Origin: Treponema sp. UBA1240
Lineage (GTDB): Bacteria > Spirochaetota > Spirochaetia > Treponematales > Treponemataceae
Reading direction: 5' to 3'
Assembly: GCA_002308875.1 (NCBI GenBank)
Contig: DBWK01000042.1
Location: forward strand, 592-25,814
Length of the DNA: 25,223 nucleotides
Part shown: piece by piece, positions 14,277 through 23,456 of the stretch
Layout: each line of letters begins with the position of its first letter
Position numbering within the stretch: the first letter of the stretch is position 1
Program-made: the position numbers and the translations under genes
Notes under the pieces: generated by a model
Seen by the model: only the letters and a program-made list of their open reading frames with translations
What the model was told of the DNA's origin: nothing
Databases searched by the model: none

Positions 14277-15115
14277 ATTACAAACGCTGCCATCGGAGTA
14301 AAGCACTTTGACCGTTCCTCCGGCGGCATATTATCCGGTAAACCGGCGGTTTCGCGCCTGTGCGAGCCCAAAAACGGCGAACAACAGGTACAGTTAGTAC
14401 AGTACGTCACATTTTCCGGCAGGATTCCACACTGTTTCAGCAAAAACAAATTTGCATTTAAAAGCGAAACATAATACACGGTTTTTCCGTTTTCCACACT
14501 TTCACTTACTGCCGCCGGCGAGAATTCCAACCGGAAATAATCTGCACGCTCTTTATCTACGTTATAACAGCAGCTTCCGATATGAGGACCTATAACTGCA
14601 CAAATATTCTCGGGTTTTGAGTTATAATGCTCACACATAATATGGACGGCTTCGGCACAGATTCCCGTGCCTTTCCATCCGGAATGCAGCATTCCTTTTA
14701 CGTGGTTTTCAGTATCATACAAATAAATCGGCATACAGTCCGCAACCGTAACGGAAGGAACAAGAGAATGTGTCGCGGTTAAAAGTCCATCACCCTGTTT
14801 TTGGAATACGTCTTTTTTTTCTTCTATTATATACACATTTTTGGAATGGATAAGCTCAAGCGGAACAACGTTTTTAAAATCAATACCGGCGCGTTCAAAA
14901 ACGATCTTTCGGTTTTCATTATTTTCGTTCCACCTAAAGCGCATTGAACCGGCTGTGCGAGAACTGATACCGCATACAGCGAGCTCCTTTCCAAGCGGTT
15001 TACCTTTAAAAACAAAGGGAAAAAACGATACAAGTGCGTTCGGATCAAGCGAAAAAAACGATGGCAAATACTGTGTCACTATTTGTTTTCCAACGAAATA
15101 AGAGTGTTTAAACAT
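14273..15115 (-). CDS. pgeF: Laccase-domain protein PgeF/YfiH (peptidoglycan editing or purine nucleoside enzyme)
   Basis: A 280-residue protein of the laccase-domain (DUF152, LACC1/YfiH) family. Members act on purine nucleosides in vitro, and PgeF edits muropeptide precursors to keep L-Ala in place of L-Ser. The three metal-binding residues are His90 (LELIHSKNV), Cys127 (VADCMPIY) and His144 (MLHSGWKG), followed by IGPHIGSCCYNVDKERADYF and the C-terminal SHRRE. The ATG at 15115 is 37 bp inside the preceding gene, and only a weak GATAGA precedes it, so the start could be later. It is the last gene of the minus-strand block and converges on miaA without a terminator between. Confidence 0.88.
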   Translation of the reverse strand: MFKHSYFVGKQIVTQYLPSFFSLDPNALVSFFPFVFKGKPLGKELAVCGISSRTAGSMRFRWNENNENRKIVFERAGIDFKNVVPLELIHSKNVYIIEEKKDVFQKQGDGLLTATHSLVPSVTVADCMPIYLYDTENHVKGMLHSGWKGTGICAEAVHIMCEHYNSKPENICAVIGPHIGSCCYNVDKERADYFRLEFSPAAVSESVENGKTVYYVSLLNANLFLLKQCGILPENVTYCTNCTCCSPFLGSHRRETAGLPDNMPPEERSKCFTPMAAFVI

Positions 15116-16770
15116 TCTATCGCTGTAAGAAACAGCATTCTTACACCGGCCAGCTGCTGACGGTAAGCCTGGTTCTTTCTGCCCTGAATAGCGGCAATGT
15201 TGTTAAGCGTATCGTATTTTCCAACTTTTGACTCGGATATGATACCTTCTATAACATTGGCAAGAATAGTAACGGTATTCGTAAACTGCGTAAAATAAAC
15301 TCCAGCTTCAGAATAGGCGGAACTTATCAGATTTTCAAGGCGGGAATGCATTTTTACGGTTCTTTCATTTTTTTCTTCAACTTCTTTAAATACCTGGCCA
15401 ATGTCGCCCTGTGGCGCAAATCTAAAAACCAAAGTTTCAACGTTGGCGGCAAGATGGTTCATCTGATCATAGGAATCCGTAAATTCAATACGGTTTTCTC
15501 GCTGCTTAAAATCACCTTCCACCATAAGTATTTTAAGTAGTTTACTTACATCCGGATACTTTGTTGAAAAAAAGCCGTATAAAAAGCTTATGGATTTCTG
15601 GCGTGTAAAAGCAAGGTCTTCCCAAACGTTCTTCCAAGGCTGGAACGGCATTTGCGGCAGTTCATCAGTGGTAAACATTGCCTTAATCTTTTGGTCAATC
15701 TCACACTGCTTTTTATAATTGACCCATTTTCCCCACTGAATGTCAAAAAGCTTTTTCCACTCGTTCTTGTATTTTATGAACCAGTCTTCAACACCGTCAG
15801 GCTGTTTGGGAACCCAGGTTGCAGACTTGTACGAAATTTCACCCAAAAGACGCAGTGGTACATTTTCCAAAAAACGCTTTATAACGCCTATATAGCTTAT
15901 ACTCTTGCCGACATATTCGGAAGTAAGTGCGGTAATATCCAGTTCAGGATTTCCAAGCTGTGACTGGAACGAGAACAGGAACATAGCCTGAAGAATTTCA
16001 GTGGAAATAACCCTGCCATTACACAAAACACGGGCAAACTGTGAAATTTCATTGGAAACTGAATCTATCTGACAAAGATACTCACCGGCGGAAAATGTCA
16101 TAAATTTGGTCAAAAACTTTTCAAACGGAAGGCTTACAAACTGACGCAGCCAGTCAATTCCGCTAACAGCGTTGTAAAGGTTTGTTCTTGCGGCACTGGT
16201 AATTTCCTGAAAGATTTCATCCAGTCTTCTAAGTTGTGCTGTTCTTACTTCCTGCGAAGCGTCCTTATCATCCACAAATTTAAATGGATCAATTTCCAGC
16301 TCGATTTTTTCATATATTTCCGGCAAAAGCAGAGAACTCAAAAAAACATAGAATCTTCCGGGATCTTCCTCATACAAATCTATTCCGGGCTGAAAAAAAT
16401 CCGCAGCAGATTTTAGAGAACGCAGTCTGTCGTAAAAGCTTGCTTTTAATATGCGTTTTTTTGCGTTAAAAATTGTAGGATATTTTTTTTCAACATATTT
16501 TGCTGTGCGTTCTATCAGTATCGTATTATAAAGACTAACAGAATCTGTACCCGAAAATAAAGAACGTATATATAGAAGAAACTTGAAAAATCGTGATTCA
16601 GTTTTAAGCTTGTCCTTTATGTCGCCGGTATTGTCATATTCTTCTGGAACAGCATTTTCAGTAAGCGTCTGTTCCTTAGCATTCAGAGAAGCAACGAGTC
16701 TATTATAAAGTTCAATACGCTCAGCCTGAGGCATATTGATAACTAGTTCGTCAAAAGAATTTTTTGCCAT
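15079..16770 (-). CDS. Spirochaete-type hypothetical protein (DUF5312-like)
   Basis: This 563-residue protein is not one I can assign a function. It resembles large treponemal hypotheticals that I associate with DUF5312, but that label needs a profile search. There is no signal peptide and no clear transmembrane helix. It is mostly helical, with acidic and aromatic segments, for example FYVFLSSLLLPEIYEKIELEIDPF, WVPKQPDGVEDWFIKYKNEWKKLF and a helical C-terminal bundle with EAGVYFTQFTNTVTILANVIEG. No catalytic motif is obvious. GGAG lies four bases before the ATG. A promoter-like TTGACG-N17-TAGAAT (16779-16807) lies just upstream. It sits between addA (51 bp away) and pgeF, which it overlaps by 37 bp. 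Probably cytosolic. Confidence 0.85.
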   Translation of the reverse strand: MAKNSFDELVINMPQAERIELYNRLVASLNAKEQTLTENAVPEEYDNTGDIKDKLKTESRFFKFLLYIRSLFSGTDSVSLYNTILIERTAKYVEKKYPTIFNAKKRILKASFYDRLRSLKSAADFFQPGIDLYEEDPGRFYVFLSSLLLPEIYEKIELEIDPFKFVDDKDASQEVRTAQLRRLDEIFQEITSAARTNLYNAVSGIDWLRQFVSLPFEKFLTKFMTFSAGEYLCQIDSVSNEISQFARVLCNGRVISTEILQAMFLFSFQSQLGNPELDITALTSEYVGKSISYIGVIKRFLENVPLRLLGEISYKSATWVPKQPDGVEDWFIKYKNEWKKLFDIQWGKWVNYKKQCEIDQKIKAMFTTDELPQMPFQPWKNVWEDLAFTRQKSISFLYGFFSTKYPDVSKLLKILMVEGDFKQRENRIEFTDSYDQMNHLAANVETLVFRFAPQGDIGQVFKEVEEKNERTVKMHSRLENLISSAYSEAGVYFTQFTNTVTILANVIEGIISESKVGKYDTLNNIAAIQGRKNQAYRQQLAGVRMLFLTAIECLNTLISLENK

Positions 16771-16778
16771 ACAACTCC

Positions 16779-16807
16779 ATTCTAAAATAGCATAAGTATT
16801 CCGTCAA
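16779..16807 (-). promoter_or_regulatory. Possible promoter of the 563-residue hypothetical
   Basis: TTGACG (16802-16807) and TAGAAT (16779-16784) are 17 bp apart on the minus strand, directly behind addA. The predicted start, near 16772, lies only about two bases before the ATG at 16770 and would remove the GGAG site. Either the message is leaderless from this promoter or the gene is read through from addA. Confidence 0.45.
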
Positions 16808-16821
16808 TTAAAAACTCATTT

Positions 16822-19800
16822 TCACTTCAAATTATCGGTAATTTCAACGGTTTTGTCATAACGCAGATAATATAGACAACTTGTTATTTTTTCTATCGGA
16901 ATACCAAGCAGTTCGGCAAGCGCATACCGGTAGCACCGCTGCTGTTCATAATAGCGCTCCGGATTTAGCGCTGAATCCGATTTGTAGTCAACAATGGTAT
17001 ACGTTCCGTCCGCGTTTTCAAAGCACAAGTCTATAAAACCGGTAATTATTCTGCCTTCAAAAAAATGTTTGAATCCGTATTCGGAGCGGAAGAAGCGTCC
17101 GCTGTTCTTTGCTTCGAGGAACTTTGCACCGATTGGACTTGCAAAAAAATTTTGTGTCATAACTTTGCAGACGTTGCAGAGAATCGTTTTTTCTTCATCG
17201 GAAAGATTCTTCAAAAGCCGTGCAGCGGGAACATAATCCGTCGGAACAATACCGCGTGCAGCAGAATCCAAACAGTCATGCACAAGCGTTCCAAAATCCG
17301 CATACGAAAAATCAGCAAAAAGCGAATTGTCCTCACCATCCTGCTCTGGAATTATTGAATGCGATGTAATTATTTCATTTATCTCACTGAACGGAACATC
17401 AGTTTGAGCCACGTATTCTATAGAACTTTCAAGCAAACTCGGTGAAATCCTTATCGATTCAGGCTCAGGATACGGCACGGTTTGTGAAGCAGCGTACACT
17501 TTCATCATGCGTTCTGTGTCGGGTACAATCTTTTTTGTTCTGAAATCCGCAAGAACTTCTTTTTTTTGCAGTTTGAGCGACATAAACGAAAAAGGAGCTC
17601 CTTCCGCGTAAATACATTTACCCTGCCCCGCAATTCCGTCGTCAAAGGCTTCGCCATAATACTCCAGAATAAGTTCTTCAACGCAGGATTTAGCTTCTTT
17701 CCATGAACCTATTATAAAAGCGGACTGTTCCGCTCGTGTAAGCGCAACATAAAAAACGCGTTTGTATTCTTCCTCATCCATGGCAATCTGCATTCCGTGC
17801 TGCAGAGAATAAAAGTAATTTTCCTTGCAACCGTTCAAACAGGCGGTTAAACCATAACAGTCATCAAAAAAGATTTTTGCGGGATTTGTTTTTGCAGCGG
17901 ACTTTTGCGTGCAGCCGTAAACAAAAATATGCTTAAACTGCAAACCCTTGCTTTTGTGAATGGTCATTATTTTTACCGCGTCCTGCTTTTCAAGCGGATA
18001 TTGTATTTCCTTAAGTTCAATGTCAGCGTCTTCATTCGACAAAAAGTAGTTTTCATTCCGCTTTATTATCTGAAGCTGGTCTATGAACCATGCAAGCCCC
18101 TTGCCGTTCTCGTCCGTTTTGCGCGCCGTTTCAAAAAGCAAATCATAATGTTCCGCAAACAGATTAAGGTTTTTGTCAAGAAGCGTTTCGTAGCGGTAAC
18201 CCGTTTTATACCAGAGCATTGTGAGCGTTTTTGCCACACTTTGGCTTAAAACCCTGCGACGGTTGTCCGCATAAAATAGTTCCGCGTCGCAATACTTTTG
18301 AAAATCAGCCGGTACAAGCAGTGATTCAATGCGTTCTTTTTTGTTTTCATCAAACGGAATAAAAACTGTATTCCGGTCTTCAATATCTAAAAGACAGGCA
18401 AGAATTGTTTCCAACGAAGTTACGGAAAGCTTTACAAAGCCCGATGTTAAAAATGCGGCGAACGCTTTTGTATCCGACGGATAAACGCACAGGCGCAGAA
18501 AGTTGTATATGTCATTCACAATCGCTTCGGAAAAAATATCAGACTGTGCATCAACTTCGTAAGGAATTCCATAGCGGGAGAGCCATCTTTGAATTGTCTT
18601 GCGGTTATTACGTCTTTTGTCCAGAATTGCTATGTTTGAGTATTTGCGTTCATTTTCGGGCATTTGTTCGTAAAGATCTTTGATCTTTTGCGCAATGAAC
18701 ATTGCAAGCTGGTCTTCCTTGTTTAGGAGCTCATTCTTGCCGGAACTGAGAAGATTTTCATCCGCCATACAAACGTGAACTTTTACGTTTTTTTCATTAA
18801 GTGCTACCGGCGGCAGCTGACGGTACGAAACAGTATCCGCCTTCAGAGCAGCGTCTGACTGTGAAAAAGCCGCTTCATAATTATTCTGTATCTGCGCCTT
18901 GAATATTCCCGTACTTGCCTGTCTGCCGTCAAAATCTATACCACCGAATATTTTATTGAAAGATGACAAAAGCTCAAGGCATGAACGGTAGTTAAAAGTC
19001 ATTTTTACAGGCTCGCCGTTAAGTTCGTCTTTAAGTTCGTTGAATACGGCTACATCCGCTCCGCGGAATTTGTATATTGATTGTTTTTCGTCGCCTACAA
19101 AATAAAGTTTTTCGGATTCAAGACAGTTCTGCAAAAGTTCCGAAATGGAACGCCCCTTATTCTCCGCCGACGAAAAATCTGTAAAAGTGTCTTTTTTTTC
19201 AGAAAGCAAAAACAGAAGATCCCTGTTTTGTCCGTTGTTGTCCTGAAATTCGTCAATCATAATCTTACTGTAGGAGTTTTTTTCCTGAACACGCAAATCT
19301 TTCTGCTCAAGGAGAATTTTAAGCGCAAGGTCAGTTACATCCTTGAACGAAAGACTGCCGGACACACGCTTAAACGCGATGACAGAAGAAGCAAAATCAT
19401 CGAACAACCGGACATATTCTTCCATATACATGTATTCGCAAACGTAATTTGCAATTTTTACGGCAGTTTCCAACGAGAAGGCAATTCCGTCAATAATTGC
19501 GTTGGTACGAGCTTCGTCCTCATTCGGTCGTTGGGGCTTTTTGCATTTAGAAACCTTTGTGAGCCAATCCAAAATCGAACGGATTTTTTCTGCGAGTTCC
19601 ACATCCGTTTTAATATCGTCGGCGGAGTTTATCATCACAAAAACGGGCTTTTCATGCCAAACTTCCCAGAGTTTTTTAACCGCGCCGTTGGGTCCGTCCG
19701 ACATGGATATTTCGCTGTCCAGCATACTCACAGCTTCTTCCGTTTGCGTAATATACCCATTCCATGCGTTTTGTATTATTTTTCGTTGCAATGGCAGTTT

Positions 19801-20397
19801 ATTTGCAAAATAATCCTTTTCCTGCACAATCGAAACGGAATTCATAACCGGTATAGCAAAAAAACTGTCCGCAAAGTCTTCAAGCTTTCCTGCCTTGGCA
19901 TAAAACTGAACAGCCTTGTTATTCCTGTTTTTGAGCACAAAGCCCAGTGCCATATCACTTATTCTTCTATTTACATCCGCATTTTCAACCGAAAAATCAG
20001 GCGGAATACCGTAACGGTTGGCGGCCTGTTTTACAAGCCCGGAACAATACGAATCAAGCGTTTGAATATGAACTTCGTTAAAGTGTTCTACAGCCTGACG
20101 TGCAAGCTGCTTTTCGTTTTCAGGCGTTTTTTCGTTGTCCGCAAAAAACTTGAGTGTATTGTATATGCGGCTGTACATCTCAGCGGCGGCTTTATTCGTG
20201 AACGTAAGAGTTAGTATTTGACCGGCGGGAATTCCACACGACATTACAAGCCATGCAAATCTTGTGGCAAGAACCTGTGTTTTGCCCGATCCGGCGCCAG
20301 CGGCAACTATGGTGTTCTGTGTACGGCAACATGCGGTTTTCTGTACAGGGTCAAGCTTTCGCGAAAGCAAATCAAGATATTCGTAACTGTCAGTCAT
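16822..20397 (-). CDS. addA: ATP-dependent helicase/nuclease subunit AddA
   Basis: AddA is the UvrD-like motor and nuclease half of AddAB, which resects double-strand breaks for RecA. From the ATG at 20397 the protein has 1191 residues. Helicase motifs are in order: Walker A AAGAGSGKTQVL (33-40 core), LTFTNKAAAEM, DEFQD (382-386), FVGDEKQSIYKFRGAD, MTFNYRS, MTIHKSKGLQFKHIFVYG and YVALTRAEQ. The C-terminus is a RecB-type nuclease: GFIDL (Asp1123), IVDYKSD (Asp1137, Lys1139) and QQRCYRYAL. ATG overlaps the addB stop by 8 bp (ATGACTGA) with GGGAG six bases upstream, so they are coupled. A TTG at 20412 opens the frame but the ATG is better supported. Confidence 0.95.
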   Translation of the reverse strand: MTDSYEYLDLLSRKLDPVQKTACCRTQNTIVAAGAGSGKTQVLATRFAWLVMSCGIPAGQILTLTFTNKAAAEMYSRIYNTLKFFADNEKTPENEKQLARQAVEHFNEVHIQTLDSYCSGLVKQAANRYGIPPDFSVENADVNRRISDMALGFVLKNRNNKAVQFYAKAGKLEDFADSFFAIPVMNSVSIVQEKDYFANKLPLQRKIIQNAWNGYITQTEEAVSMLDSEISMSDGPNGAVKKLWEVWHEKPVFVMINSADDIKTDVELAEKIRSILDWLTKVSKCKKPQRPNEDEARTNAIIDGIAFSLETAVKIANYVCEYMYMEEYVRLFDDFASSVIAFKRVSGSLSFKDVTDLALKILLEQKDLRVQEKNSYSKIMIDEFQDNNGQNRDLLFLLSEKKDTFTDFSSAENKGRSISELLQNCLESEKLYFVGDEKQSIYKFRGADVAVFNELKDELNGEPVKMTFNYRSCLELLSSFNKIFGGIDFDGRQASTGIFKAQIQNNYEAAFSQSDAALKADTVSYRQLPPVALNEKNVKVHVCMADENLLSSGKNELLNKEDQLAMFIAQKIKDLYEQMPENERKYSNIAILDKRRNNRKTIQRWLSRYGIPYEVDAQSDIFSEAIVNDIYNFLRLCVYPSDTKAFAAFLTSGFVKLSVTSLETILACLLDIEDRNTVFIPFDENKKERIESLLVPADFQKYCDAELFYADNRRRVLSQSVAKTLTMLWYKTGYRYETLLDKNLNLFAEHYDLLFETARKTDENGKGLAWFIDQLQIIKRNENYFLSNEDADIELKEIQYPLEKQDAVKIMTIHKSKGLQFKHIFVYGCTQKSAAKTNPAKIFFDDCYGLTACLNGCKENYFYSLQHGMQIAMDEEEYKRVFYVALTRAEQSAFIIGSWKEAKSCVEELILEYYGEAFDDGIAGQGKCIYAEGAPFSFMSLKLQKKEVLADFRTKKIVPDTERMMKVYAASQTVPYPEPESIRISPSLLESSIEYVAQTDVPFSEINEIITSHSIIPEQDGEDNSLFADFSYADFGTLVHDCLDSAARGIVPTDYVPAARLLKNLSDEEKTILCNVCKVMTQNFFASPIGAKFLEAKNSGRFFRSEYGFKHFFEGRIITGFIDLCFENADGTYTIVDYKSDSALNPERYYEQQRCYRYALAELLGIPIEKITSCLYYLRYDKTVEITDNLK

Positions 20398-23278
20398 GTT
20401 TTTCTCCCGCAACAGAAAAGGTTTTTCGGCATATTGCTTTAAAATTACAGTCAGAACAAGTTTCGTACAAATCTTTTTGTGAAAGCTTTACCGGCTCAAT
20501 TGTATCTGAAGAAACCTTTTCATAAAACTCCCGCGAGTAGTTGCGGAATGCATCAAGCGTATCCGAATATGCCTCCACCGTTTTTTTAGGCTCGTTAATA
20601 ATAAATTTGCTCTTTTTGTCAAGAATAGAAAAGAACAGTGCGGTAGAAACTTTTTTTTCATTTGTGCCGTTCCAAAGCACAATGTACGCTGGAATCTGAA
20701 AATCTTTAAGCTCGCCGTCCGTCGTTACGGAACAATCCTTTATGTTCGGAACTTTTTCACCGTTCTTGTAGTCAATAATCGCCGCCCTGCCGTCATCCCC
20801 GGTCATAACGCAGTCAAGCTTTCCGGCATAAGCCCATTTTCCCGACGGATCATCGCATTCAAGCCACTTTTCCGTGCAGGCAATCTGAAATCCGCCGAAC
20901 TGGGCGCAAATTTCACGCAGACAGTCCATCAAAAGTGTTGTAATAGATTGAATCTGGGAGCGCAAACTCAGCATAGAAAGCGGACGGCAATAAAAATCCA
21001 TCTCAGGGTCTTCGGTTATCGTTTTTGTTACATAATTTCCAAGTTCAGTCTTTATTCGCTCTTCGTCCGCAAACCGCTCACCGTTCAAAAGACACGGCAA
21101 CTTTTTGCCGGTATAATCGCGCATAAAACATTCAAGAACCTTGTGCGTAATCTTTCCCATATCCGTATACGACAAAAGCGATGTTTCCAAACTGTCGTCC
21201 TGCAGCCTCAGCACGTTGCTGAAAATCCACTTTCTGCCGCACGGAAAAAAGTTTTTCAAATCGGACTGGGTTATTTTCATCTTTGCGCCGTCTTTTACAT
21301 CTGGATTGCGTTTTTCGATGACGGCATAACTGATTTTTTTGTTCAGTTCTTTCGGGTTGGACACGACAGAAGCTTTTTCATTCCGTCTGCACCACGTTAA
21401 AAAGCAGTCTTTCTGCGCCTGCGTAAAATACATCGGCTTTTCTCCGCAGCCTTCAAGAAACCAGTCCTTTTCACCAAGAATAAAGTCATCTTTGTCCAGG
21501 TTTTGCAAAGGAAATTGCTCCGAACCGTTAGAATCAGAAGAATTTGAATACAGGCGTAAAAAGTTATGCGGTATGGCATAACCGGCAAAATTTTCTTCAG
21601 AATAAGAAAACGGAACAAAACCCTCCGGCGTATTTTTTGCGTAAAGCCTTATAAAATAGTTTGAAACATTTTCGTTTTCATCGGTAAGCTTTAGTGCAGC
21701 ACGTTTTTCGTTGCTCAAAAAGTCAAGAGTGCGGTAAACCGTATTCAGATTTTTTTGTGACGAATCAATTACAAACTGATACTTAAAGTAAGCGCAAGCG
21801 GAAAGCCTGTACGGGAAAACAGAGATTCCAGTTTTGCTGCTTTGGGGCGTATACGTTTTTTGTTTTATCTCATTCAAAAAAAATCGGAACGGAGATTCTA
21901 TAACAATATTTTTGGGAAGAATAAAATCCTTTTCAATTTGTATCATCTCGTTAAGACACGCGATACAACGGCTCAACAGCATATCGGCTTCTGCGGAAAA
22001 CTTTGATTCCTCAAGAAAATGCTGTTTAAACACAAACCAGGCGGTTCGCACATTTTCAAATGAAGAAGCTTCACAGATTGTTTTTATGTCTTTTTTCAGC
22101 TGTTCGTAAAAACGCAGCTCCAGCTCATCCTGCGGAACAGCACGCAGGGCTTTTTGCCAAACATCAATCTTTCCACTGTTTTCAGATTCCTCATAGGAAC
22201 AAATACAGCGCAAACGGCTGCCCTCTCGTATAAGGTTTTCACGCAGGGCTTCAAAATTGGAAGAAAGTTTTTCGCCGTCCTGAACATGTCCTGTTTTTTT
22301 CCATGGAACGTATTCGTTAAGAAGAAGAGTTCGCACTGAATCAAACGAAAAATCTTCCGAATAACAGTCGTAAATTTCCGAAAAAATGCTTCCGGCACAG
22401 TTGCAGGCCAAGTCAACACCGGCACGGACAACAAAGGGAATGCAATAGTTTTCAAGCTCACGTTCAAGATAAGGGCGGAAAGTTCTTAAATCAGGAACGT
22501 TCAGCGCAATTTCAGTCCAGTCAGCTTTTTTTTGTTCAACAAGTTTTCTTATATAAAGGCAGATTCTTCGCATTTCAGTCCGTGAATCAGGAAACCGGTA
22601 TACAAAAGGAGACAATTTTTCGGTTTCAGGCATTCGGATAACCGTAACAGACTCGGAGCGTAAAAAAGAATCCGCATAATCGGCGTAATCTTCGAGAATT
22701 TCCGGATAAAGTAGAATAAAGTTGTAATTTTGATTTTTAAGTTCCGAAGCTGTCCAGGCCGGCTCAAAAAGGTTGTTTTCTTCCAAAAAAGTGTTGTAAC
22801 TGTTGTAAAGAAAAAGATAATCCTGATTTTCTGCGTCTTCGTCTCTTGCAACATTGTTTTGGACAAGGTATTGCGAATACCTGACGTGCCACTGCTTTAG
22901 CGACGGAAGAATACGGTTGAGCCAGTCGGAAAAAGCGGTGGAATCGGCAGCAAACTGAGGTGCAATTATTTTTTTAAAAAAAGGCTGCTCCTCATTGCGC
23001 CGCAAAATCGAAGTAACAAACAATTTTCGCAGAAGCGCAGGTATGGCAGTTTTTTGACCACCCTTGTCCTGCATAAAGTTTTCTTTGAATTTGTCCCAGG
23101 TAAGAAAATTTTCCAATGCAACGGCTTTTACGCCGCTTTGCATCGGGTGCATAACGCACCAGTCTGCCCATGACGATGCAGCAACATCAGTCGGAAAAAC
23201 AAATACATTTTTTTTATCTTTTATATACTGGTTTAATATGAAAGGAATCTGCTCCGGTTCAAATTCAAGGATTTTCAT
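20390..23278 (-). CDS. addB: AddB-type nuclease subunit (PD-(D/E)XK with Fe-S cysteines)
   Basis: The 962-residue protein pairs with AddA. Its N-terminus resembles the inactive helicase part of AddB (about 20-600), but no Walker A (GxxGxGKT) is visible: the place where it should be reads VFVFPTDVAASSW. The C-terminal nuclease includes FFPCGRKWIF, GKLDCVMTGDDGRAAIIDYKNGEK and the end TCSDCNFKAIC. The four cysteines (one before the nuclease core and Cys941, Cys944 and Cys950 in CxxCx5C) match the 4Fe-4S staple known in AddB. The ATG at 23278 has no Shine-Dalgarno, but TATACT lies six bases before it. A TTG further up has no ribosome site either. This is the first gene of the minus-strand block. 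Confidence 0.9.
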   Translation of the reverse strand: MKILEFEPEQIPFILNQYIKDKKNVFVFPTDVAASSWADWCVMHPMQSGVKAVALENFLTWDKFKENFMQDKGGQKTAIPALLRKLFVTSILRRNEEQPFFKKIIAPQFAADSTAFSDWLNRILPSLKQWHVRYSQYLVQNNVARDEDAENQDYLFLYNSYNTFLEENNLFEPAWTASELKNQNYNFILLYPEILEDYADYADSFLRSESVTVIRMPETEKLSPFVYRFPDSRTEMRRICLYIRKLVEQKKADWTEIALNVPDLRTFRPYLERELENYCIPFVVRAGVDLACNCAGSIFSEIYDCYSEDFSFDSVRTLLLNEYVPWKKTGHVQDGEKLSSNFEALRENLIREGSRLRCICSYEESENSGKIDVWQKALRAVPQDELELRFYEQLKKDIKTICEASSFENVRTAWFVFKQHFLEESKFSAEADMLLSRCIACLNEMIQIEKDFILPKNIVIESPFRFFLNEIKQKTYTPQSSKTGISVFPYRLSACAYFKYQFVIDSSQKNLNTVYRTLDFLSNEKRAALKLTDENENVSNYFIRLYAKNTPEGFVPFSYSEENFAGYAIPHNFLRLYSNSSDSNGSEQFPLQNLDKDDFILGEKDWFLEGCGEKPMYFTQAQKDCFLTWCRRNEKASVVSNPKELNKKISYAVIEKRNPDVKDGAKMKITQSDLKNFFPCGRKWIFSNVLRLQDDSLETSLLSYTDMGKITHKVLECFMRDYTGKKLPCLLNGERFADEERIKTELGNYVTKTITEDPEMDFYCRPLSMLSLRSQIQSITTLLMDCLREICAQFGGFQIACTEKWLECDDPSGKWAYAGKLDCVMTGDDGRAAIIDYKNGEKVPNIKDCSVTTDGELKDFQIPAYIVLWNGTNEKKVSTALFFSILDKKSKFIINEPKKTVEAYSDTLDAFRNYSREFYEKVSSDTIEPVKLSQKDLYETCSDCNFKAICRKTFSVAGEKHD

Positions 23279-23284
23279 TATTAC

Positions 23285-23290
23285 AGTATA
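23285..23290 (-). promoter_or_regulatory. Possible -10 box of addB, leaderless spacing
   Basis: TATACT on the minus strand is six bases before the ATG of addB, so transcription could begin at the ATG itself. A weak -35 (TTAAAA, 23309-23314) lies 18 bp upstream. The short divergent region is shared with the sugar operon promoter. Confidence 0.35.
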
Positions 23291-23335
23291 CCACAATTCT
23301 TTTTAATTTTTTAAAAAGATTTTTATAAAAAAAGC

Positions 23336-23364
23336 TTTACAAAATAAAAAACTGGTGATATTAT
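23336..23364 (+). promoter_or_regulatory. Sigma70-type promoter of the sugar ABC operon
   Basis: TTTACA (23336-23341) and TATTAT (23359-23364) are 17 bp apart. Transcription would begin near 23371, inside a perfect inverted repeat. This leaves a leader of about 104 bases before the ATG at 23475. Confidence 0.65.
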
Positions 23365-23367
23365 GCT

Positions 23368-23394
23368 GTTAGTTGGTTGAATAGCTCAACTAAC
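23368..23394. promoter_or_regulatory. Inverted repeat at the predicted transcription start (possible operator)
   Basis: GTTAGTTG (23368-23375) and CAACTAAC (23387-23394) are perfect 8-bp arms with an 11-bp centre that includes a second pair, GTTGA/TCAAC (23376-23380 and 23386-23390). It overlaps the start of transcription, as repressor sites often do. It could also fold in the RNA. Confidence 0.5.
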
Positions 23395-23437
23395 CATACG
23401 CGGTTGGGGGTATATTACCGCAATAAAATAATAATAT

Positions 23438-23456
23438 AAGGGTTTTACTTTCCCTT
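23438..23456 (+). repeat. Short stem-loop in the leader of the sugar operon
   Basis: AAGGG (23438-23442), nine-base loop, CCCTT (23452-23456), close before the ribosome site AGGAGG (23463-23468). A weaker GCGGT/ACCGC pair lies upstream (23400-23404 and 23417-23421). The stem is short, so this is suggestive only. Confidence 0.3.

Noticed and set aside
19081..20214. A 377-codon plus-strand reading frame opposite addA
   Set aside because: It overlaps helicase motifs of AddA in antisense. Its translation has no domain signature and no ribosome site.
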